Of a stretch of DNA of 64,000 nucleotides, positions 58,979 through 64,000 are shown one piece after another. The position numbers and the translations under genes are program-made. Position 1 is the stretch's first letter; every line of letters begins with the position of its first letter. The stretch is from Excoecaria cochinchinensis. Taxonomy: Eukaryota; Streptophyta; Magnoliopsida; Malpighiales; Euphorbiaceae. The notes under the pieces are model-generated. The model saw only the letters and a list, made by a program, of their open reading frames with translations. It had not been told where the DNA came from and made no database searches. The DNA lies in NCBI GenBank assembly GCA_947683425.1, contig CANTUQ010000055.1, positions 4,700,001 through 4,764,000 on the forward strand. Direction: 5' to 3'.

Positions 58979-59040
58979 TTAGTTGCACGTTCCACTCCCA
59001 CTGGCCTTCTCTTTCCCCTTGGGACCACGAGTAGGCACTT
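58979..59040 (-). CDS. LTR mini-exon encoding KGKEK-type peptide (putative)
   Basis: The minus strand reads VPTRGPKGKEKASGSGTCN and stops at 58979-58981; donor GTAAGT at about 59150. Confidence 0.4.
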
Positions 59041-59635
59041 CTAAACCGAAAACCCAAGAATCACACAAATGGAAAAAGCCCTAAGTTAGAACACACTCTA
59101 ACAGACCAAGAGAAAGAAGAAGAAGAAAAAGAAAAAGAAAACTCAACTACTTACCCAAATGAAACTTGAGAGGTGATCAATTTCCACCACAACCACTTGG
59201 ATTCACACTAGGGCACACTTTCTTGAAGAGAAAGGAGGAAGAAGGGATAAAGAGGAGGAGGAGAATGGCAATGAGGCAGTAAAAATGGCTGCCCTTTCTT
59301 CTTTCTCTTTCTATTTATACCAACTCCCTAAAACCCTAGCCACATGCCATCCTATGATTGGTGGAACTTGACCACTCACACCCAACACCCAGGCATGACA
59401 TTACACTCAAAACCAACCCTCACTAATGCATACACACTACTAACATGCATGCACCCACACTCTATCAAAGCCCATAATTCATGCATACAATCAAAAAATG
59501 CCATAACACATTCCAAGACATACACAGACACAGACACATATACACATGGCTTAGACTACTAGGCGGAAAACAGGGTGTGACAGGTATGGAATTTGATGTT
59601 GTATTCCAATTCTAGAAATTGGACTATGTGTGTAG

Positions 59636-59703
59636 CTGAGAAATCAAAGCAAGACAAAGGGAAAGCTAAGATTGGAGAACCTAGCTCAAAAGGAGATTTT
59701 TAG
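59636..59703 (+). CDS. LTR mini-exon encoding KGKAK-type peptide (putative)
   Basis: After a TGTAG acceptor the frame reads AEKSKQDKGKAKIGEPSSKG (residues 1-20) and stops at TAG 59701-59703. Codons AAA GGG AAA GCT AAG; Glu is Ala here. Confidence 0.4.
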
Positions 59704-60089
59704 GAGCATAGGAGAAGAGGTTTGGGAAACTTGTCGTATTTATCTATGCATTAGTTGATTTTGTTATATTGAATGTTAAATGTTGGCATATGGATAATTG
59801 CTGTGTGAAGGGTATGAAAATGTTGGTTGGTATGTGTTTGCTTGAGGAGCTCTAATGGCATATGAGTAAGAGATGCCTATAGCATGAAGAATTATAACTA
59901 GGGTTATGGAACATGTAATGTGTCTATCTCTATGCAAGTTGAATTGAGTTAATTTGAATGGAAATTGTGCAATATGCTAGTTAATAAGTTAATTTGCATA
60001 ATGGAATGAGGATGAAATAGTGGAATGGTAAGTCTTGTGAATGACATGAGAAATGAGATGCTTTGCACAATTGTGACTTGCAACTCCTG

Positions 60090-60510
60090 CATAGGTCATG
60101 GTGCTAATCAAGAGATTGCCACCGTGAGGTATGCAAAGTTGCATTCTGCCTAGTTGTGATTGGTATGTTATGGTGATAACAAAAATGGTTGTGACCGTGA
60201 GGTACCATGAATTCTATTCTGCCTGAAGTTAACTTGGTATGTCACGGTGACAACCAAAATGGTTGTGACCGTGAGGTACCTTGATTTACATTCAGCTTTG
60301 CACCAAAAGAGTATATCACGGTGACAACCAAAATGGTTGCGACCGTGAGATACTAAAGAATTGCATTCTACTCGGGCAATTGGTGTATGTCACGGTGATA
60401 GCCAAAATGGTTGTGACCGTGCGATGCCCTGGATTAGATTCTGTTTTGAAACCTTTGGTATGTCACGGTGACAACAAAAATGGTTGTGATCATGAGGTAC
60501 CCTATTTTTG
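60090..60510 (+). repeat. 74-bp tandem array of long inverted repeats
   Basis: Six units; the marker GGTTGTGACCGTGA starts at about 60114 (diverged), 60187, 60261, 60335, 60409 and 60482, so the period is 73-74 bp. Each unit is a hairpin, TCACGGTGACAACC-AAAAT-GGTTGTGACCGTGA, 13 of 14 paired, followed by GGTACC-like sequence and an unpaired spacer. Confidence 0.95.
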
Positions 60511-61372
60511 TGAAGAATTATTGGTCATTCATGAGTGATGTCTAAATGGTAAAGCAATGATTAATTAAGTATAATAACACTTAATAAGTGTCAAATGTTG
60601 ATATTGAATGGGATGATCATATGATACTAATGAGTTATATGGTTTGTTATGTTATAATCTATGCCATGTTATTCCATAAGATATGTGATGAGTTCAAAGA
60701 ATGGCATATTGGTGGCCAAGAATGTGAATTTGTCATTGGTTTATAAATGTGTGTAATGGAGGAACAATATTAATATTTGCTCTAGTGACTTATTATAAGT
60801 GCTGGATCATGTGATCAAATAAATTGATAATCAAATTAAATAATTATAGCCTGTGAGTCAAGTAGTGGATAGGTAGGAATGCCTATAGGGTGTAACTGTT
60901 GCAGCCCAATGCGTCCGATTCCTCTGGAATCACAATGCGATTTGGATCCTTGCTGGATTCTTCAATGTGAAACATTGAATTTGTTGAATTTTATTGTACC
61001 TTAGGGTACCAATACGAATGTGAGTATCTACGGATACACTAAATTTACTGTACCCATGGGGTACCAATGCGATAACCTTTATCTGCATCTTTGAACTGCA
61101 GGCAAGACTAAACTAATAAAATTATTAAGTGAACAATGTGTTATACAAATAAATAATTTTGGATTCAATGTGAATGAGTAAACCATTATAATGAAGATTA
61201 TTATGCAATACTTTAACTATTTAATTATATGACTACAACATATACGTCTATATGATACATGAATCTTGATAAACTGAATTGATTGTCATTATGCTTGTAA
61301 TATGTTATATTATGTAATTGTGTAACTATTGCATTGTATGCTATATATATGTGTGTATATGTTGTTTTCCCA

Positions 61373-61410
61373 CTAAGCATTATCGCTTAGCACGGTTTTG
61401 CTAAGCCGTG
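61373..61410 (+). promoter_or_regulatory. LTR double hairpin
   Basis: CTAAGC-ATTATC-GCTTAG (perfect 6 bp) followed by CACGG-TTTTGCTAAG-CCGTG and TAGGT. Confidence 0.75.
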
Positions 61411-61487
61411 TAGGTTTGAATGTGAGGTGATCATGAAGGACGAGTTCCGTATTGCCAACGGTCAACACTAGGAGCTTAAAGTGTAGG

Positions 61488-61520
61488 TTTTTTTTTGGGG
61501 GTGGGGGGGGGGGGTTTGGG
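61488..61520 (+). repeat. T-run followed by long G-run
   Basis: Ten T, five G, T, about twelve G, then TTTGGG. Could form a G-quadruplex, or be a slippage or assembly-sensitive site. Confidence 0.7.
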
Positions 61521-62246
61521 CAATGAGTTTTGTATATATAATGTTTCATCCTCTTGTCTCAAGCAGTAAGTAAGGATGTAATAATTAAGTATCGTATCAA
61601 TATGTGCTTTGTACGTATATAGTATGTGAATATGTCATTATTTGTAGACCTACAGTATATATGTATAACGTATAAGTAGGTGAATGTGTAAATTGTGCAT
61701 GAGATATCCGCTGCATGTGAGTGCGCAAGTGATGAAATTTATTTGTACAGGTTTTAGCATGCTTGAGTGATAGTGTTATGTGCCTGTCTTTGTTGTGTGG
61801 CGATCATTCTCGACTGCTTCAGCTGAGCTGTTCCAAAGGTTGAGAATGGGCATTATAGTGCAGGCCAAATAGTGGTCAGCAAAATGATTGCAAACGAGTA
61901 GTAGTAGAATACGTTACAACTCAATGGCTAAAAGCGACAGGCTCCCACACAGCAAGAAGGTAAGGACTGCCTCAGGTATGCATTTCTTTCCTTTTTCTCT
62001 GAATTTTGGCTCATATAGACACTAGTGCTCTAGTTTCTCCAAAATTGAGAGCAACTATAGGCACTGGGTCCTGAAACAGTCCAAATCAAAGTACCCCATG
62101 AAGGTATCGATACCCTTCTTCGGGCAAAAGGACAAAGGCTGTAAGTTTTTGTCCTCTGAATTCACAATTATTAAGGATTTCTGGCGTCGGGAGGCTGTTG
62201 TGCATCGAAAATCGGTTTTTGAGTTGAAAATCTGAATTTAGGGTTC

Positions 62247-62475
62247 ATAGACGGGATACCTATCGGTTAAGGGATGACCCATTGCTCACTCCGAACGGTG
62301 GCTGTCCCCCATGCAAGTGTTGCCTGTCGCTCGCGCCTGAGGGACGGTCGTCCCTTGAGTGAGCGATGCTCGTCGCTCACACTTGGGACGCCCGTCCCTC
62401 GTGGGAGAGATGCCCATCGCTCGCGTGGGATAGCCCACCCCTCGCACGTGTGATGCCCGTCTTTTGGGTCTGTCT
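62247..62475 (+). repeat. Array of GAGCGA...TCGCTC / GGGACG...CGTCCC inverted repeats
   Basis: Hairpins such as GAGCGATGCTCGTCGCTC, GAGGGACGGTCGTCCCTT and GGGACGCCCGTCCCT in loose tandem (about 30-35 bp period), about 300-530 bp upstream of the TATA box at 62781. Confidence 0.8.
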
Positions 62476-62779
62476 CTCGTATGAATGGCCATCGTTCAAA
62501 ATGATCGAGGTTGCTGTTGCGACTGACGCCCGTCAGCCATCGATCTACAGGAATTTTGATTGGGTTTTGAATTGATTTTACGAGATTTCAAAGGATTTTT
62601 CAAATATTCTATTTGATTTGATGGATTTGATCTGATTTCCAAAATATTTCCAAATATTAACTAAATATTTGATTTGATTTTTGGAGATCTTCCAAAAACT
62701 GGCGGTTTTAATTTGATTTTATAAATCTTTTTCCAATTCAAATTTAAATTTTTAAAAAGATTTGAATCGTTTTTCTTAG

Positions 62780-62792
62780 TCTATATATAAGG
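62780..62792 (+). promoter_or_regulatory. TATA box of Tat-like LTR
   Basis: CTATATATAAGGG in an otherwise featureless stretch, downstream of a hairpin array as at 44723 and 48869. Confidence 0.55.
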
Positions 62793-63361
62793 GGCTAAGA
62801 TTCATTTTCGGGGGTTAGGAATTTTCATCGAAAAAGGTTGGAAAATTTTTCGAAAATTTTAGGAAAATTCTTTGAAAATCTCAAAGGCTTTCTTCTAATT
62901 TTTCATCAAAATTTATTAACATCCTTTCAAAAGTAAGGTGACTTCGAGGAAGCGAAATCAATTCATTTTTGCTCGATTTATCCTTTCCAACATTCACAAT
63001 TACTACAAAAAATTTCAAGAAAGAAAAATAAATTTTCTTTTCTTGATTTGATTTTGAATATTACAAATTTACGATAGAAAAATACTCGAAATTGCACATT
63101 GCCGATTGATCCTTGTAGAATTCAAGGAAAGAGATTACATAACATTCGCCTTCAGAATGTAATATTCAGAGGTTAAATATTCTAGATTGACCTCTAATTG
63201 ATTTTATTGTTTTGCATCAATCTACTTGTGATTAATTGCCTAAAAAATTGATTTTTAGTTGAATTTAACGTTTTTTTTTGGGATCAGGGGCGACCGACGG
63301 GTCAAAGCTCCACCGACGGCCGTCGTGGATGCTTGCTTTCGCTCGTATGTTGGCTCAGGGA

Positions 63362-64000
63362 TGTAACATCCTAAAAAAGGGCCTAGTTGGTAATTGCATG
63401 TAAATTGGACAATTAAGGGTATTTTAGTAATTATGTATGTGTGAATTGGTTTTAAATTGTGGACTTAATTGAAGAGTAATTAAAGTTTAAGTGAAAAGAA
63501 TTTTTATTAGTGACTATAAGGTATTTGGTAAGGACTTATAAGAGATTTGCCTAGGATTAAAAGAGAAAGTCAAGGAATTTGACTAAGAGGTCCAATAGGA
63601 GCATGACATGTGGATTGGTAGGTGAGAGCATTAAAGAGTACTTGAAAGAAAGTGAGGGAAGGCAGAACTTGTTTTCTTCCCGTGGAAGCTGGTTCCTCTT
63701 CCTGTTCTTGCTATTCCTCCCTCTTTCTCTTCTTCTTTTCCTTTTCTGCTCTCTAGTTTTCTTTGCATGTGTTGATCATTGAGCTTGAGCTGGATTTTTG
63801 AGATCAAGAACAGTTCCAAGAGGTAAGTGGCTGGGTTTATTATTAGTTGCTTTTTCTTCTTCTTCCATTCTGTTTTGATTTGGGTTATGGTATTGATTGC
63901 ATGGGTTAATTGAGTATTTGTTTTGGGTTGGATTTATGCAAGAATCTGAAGAGAGAAGGAAGAGTAAAGGCAAAGAAAAGATTGGGTCTTGAAGATAGTA
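63362..64000 (+). mobile_element. LTR start (continues beyond the window)
   Basis: It begins TGTAACATCC with CCTAGTTGG, like the solo LTR at 16877. Shared segments include TTATTAGTGACTATAAGG, GGCAGAA...CTTCC, the donor CCAAGAGGTAAGT (about 63817) and the mini-exon 63943-63992. The remainder lies right of the window. Confidence 0.85.
63943..63992 (+). CDS. LTR mini-exon encoding KGKEK-type peptide (putative)
   Basis: After a GCAAG acceptor the frame reads ESEERRKSKGKEKIGS and stops at TGA 63990-63992. Codons AAA GGC AAA GAA AAG. Confidence 0.42.

Larger units (their letters stand above)
56878..59582 (-). mobile_element. 5' LTR of the minus-strand Tekay-type element, 2705 bp
   Basis: Left end TGTAACCCCC (with a 12-C run), right end ...GGGTGTGACA. 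It pairs with the truncated 3' LTR at 50049-52161. Modules from the LTR start leftward: donor GTAAGT near 59150, mini-exon 58979-59040, inverted-repeat array 57985-58470, eroded palindrome (TAGTCATGCTTA, about 57767), GGTACCTTACGGGTACGA repeats (57565-57620), hairpin 57278-57295. Confidence 0.92.
59583..61857 (+). mobile_element. LTR, plus orientation, start missing
   Basis: It abuts the 5' LTR of the neighbouring element at 59582 and ends near 61857 (GGGCATTATA, compare GGGGCATCACA in the LTR at 37520). Modules in order: acceptor and mini-exon 59636-59703, AGGTTTGGGA at 59719, inverted-repeat array 60090-60510, TAGGAATGCCTA 60874-60885, double hairpin 61373-61410, G-run 61496-61514. The first 550 bp or so, including the donor, are absent. 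Confidence 0.75.
61858..63361 (+). mobile_element. Tat-like LTR/leader fragment with promoter
   Basis: No coding. GACGCCCGTC/GAGCGATGC-type inverted repeats fill 62247-62475, a TATA box CTATATATAAGG lies at 62781, and leader-like sequence follows. The hairpin words (ATGCCCGTCGCTC) match those near 44670 in the Tat remnant, so this is probably part of a related LTR. The right end is cut by the LTR starting at 63362. Confidence 0.5.

Noticed and set aside
1..64000. Looked for tRNA genes, complete rRNA genes, Helitron ends and intact host genes
   Set aside because: None could be supported by reading; only the short 5S-like segment and the captured gene fragments were found.

Overview
This window looks like transposon-packed heterochromatin from a flowering plant, most likely a eudicot. 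The evidence is AT-rich non-coding DNA, Tekay-type chromovirus and Tat-lineage Ty3/gypsy elements, a CACTA transposon, and captured plant gene pieces that still carry introns. The species cannot be named from the sequence. No intact host gene was found. Every coding stretch belongs to, or was carried in by, a mobile element, and nearly all are broken by stops and frameshifts.

Layout: 1-5678 is the 3' part of a plus-strand Tekay-type chromovirus (pol, polypurine tract, 2.46 kb LTR). 5679-7395 holds two LTR fragments in opposite orientation. 7396-21160 is a minus-strand chromovirus remnant (pol pieces, primer-binding site, long 5' LTR). A 5.2 kb CACTA element with TSD CTT (8890-14100) sits inside its internal region, and a solo LTR with TSD CTTAA (16877-19573) sits inside its LTR. 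21161-25503 is a minus-strand Tat-type gag region, split by a 1.4 kb solo LTR. Then come a solo LTR with TSD ATCAC (25504-28131), a 5.1 kb giant LTR (28150-33285) with a 5S-rRNA-like segment, and AT-rich spacer with a compound microsatellite. Next are two related minus-strand LTRs (about 35085-37428 and 37520-39732).

40381-48700 is a plus-strand Tat-type remnant. It has RT and two RNase H domains, a deleted integrase, an antisense plant-mobile-domain ORF overlapped by a 608 bp tandem duplication, and minisatellites. 48700-50048 is promoter-like LTR debris. 50049-59582 is a nearly complete but dead minus-strand Tekay-type element: 5' LTR 56878-59582, gag, pol, and a truncated 3' LTR 50049-52161. 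59583-61857 and 63362-64000 are further LTR pieces, with a Tat-like promoter region between them.

The most interesting pattern is shared by LTRs too divergent to align well by eye. In order from the LTR start they carry: a GTAAGT-type splice donor; a small exon ending in a KGKEK-like peptide and a stop, 540-660 bp from the LTR start; a CAGGTTTGGGA motif; a local array of short inverted repeats; a TAGGCATGCCTA palindrome; and a double hairpin built on CTAAGC...GCTTAG, usually about 330-440 bp from the LTR end. In several modules the structure or peptide is kept while the bases change. These comparisons were made by eye, without alignment software.
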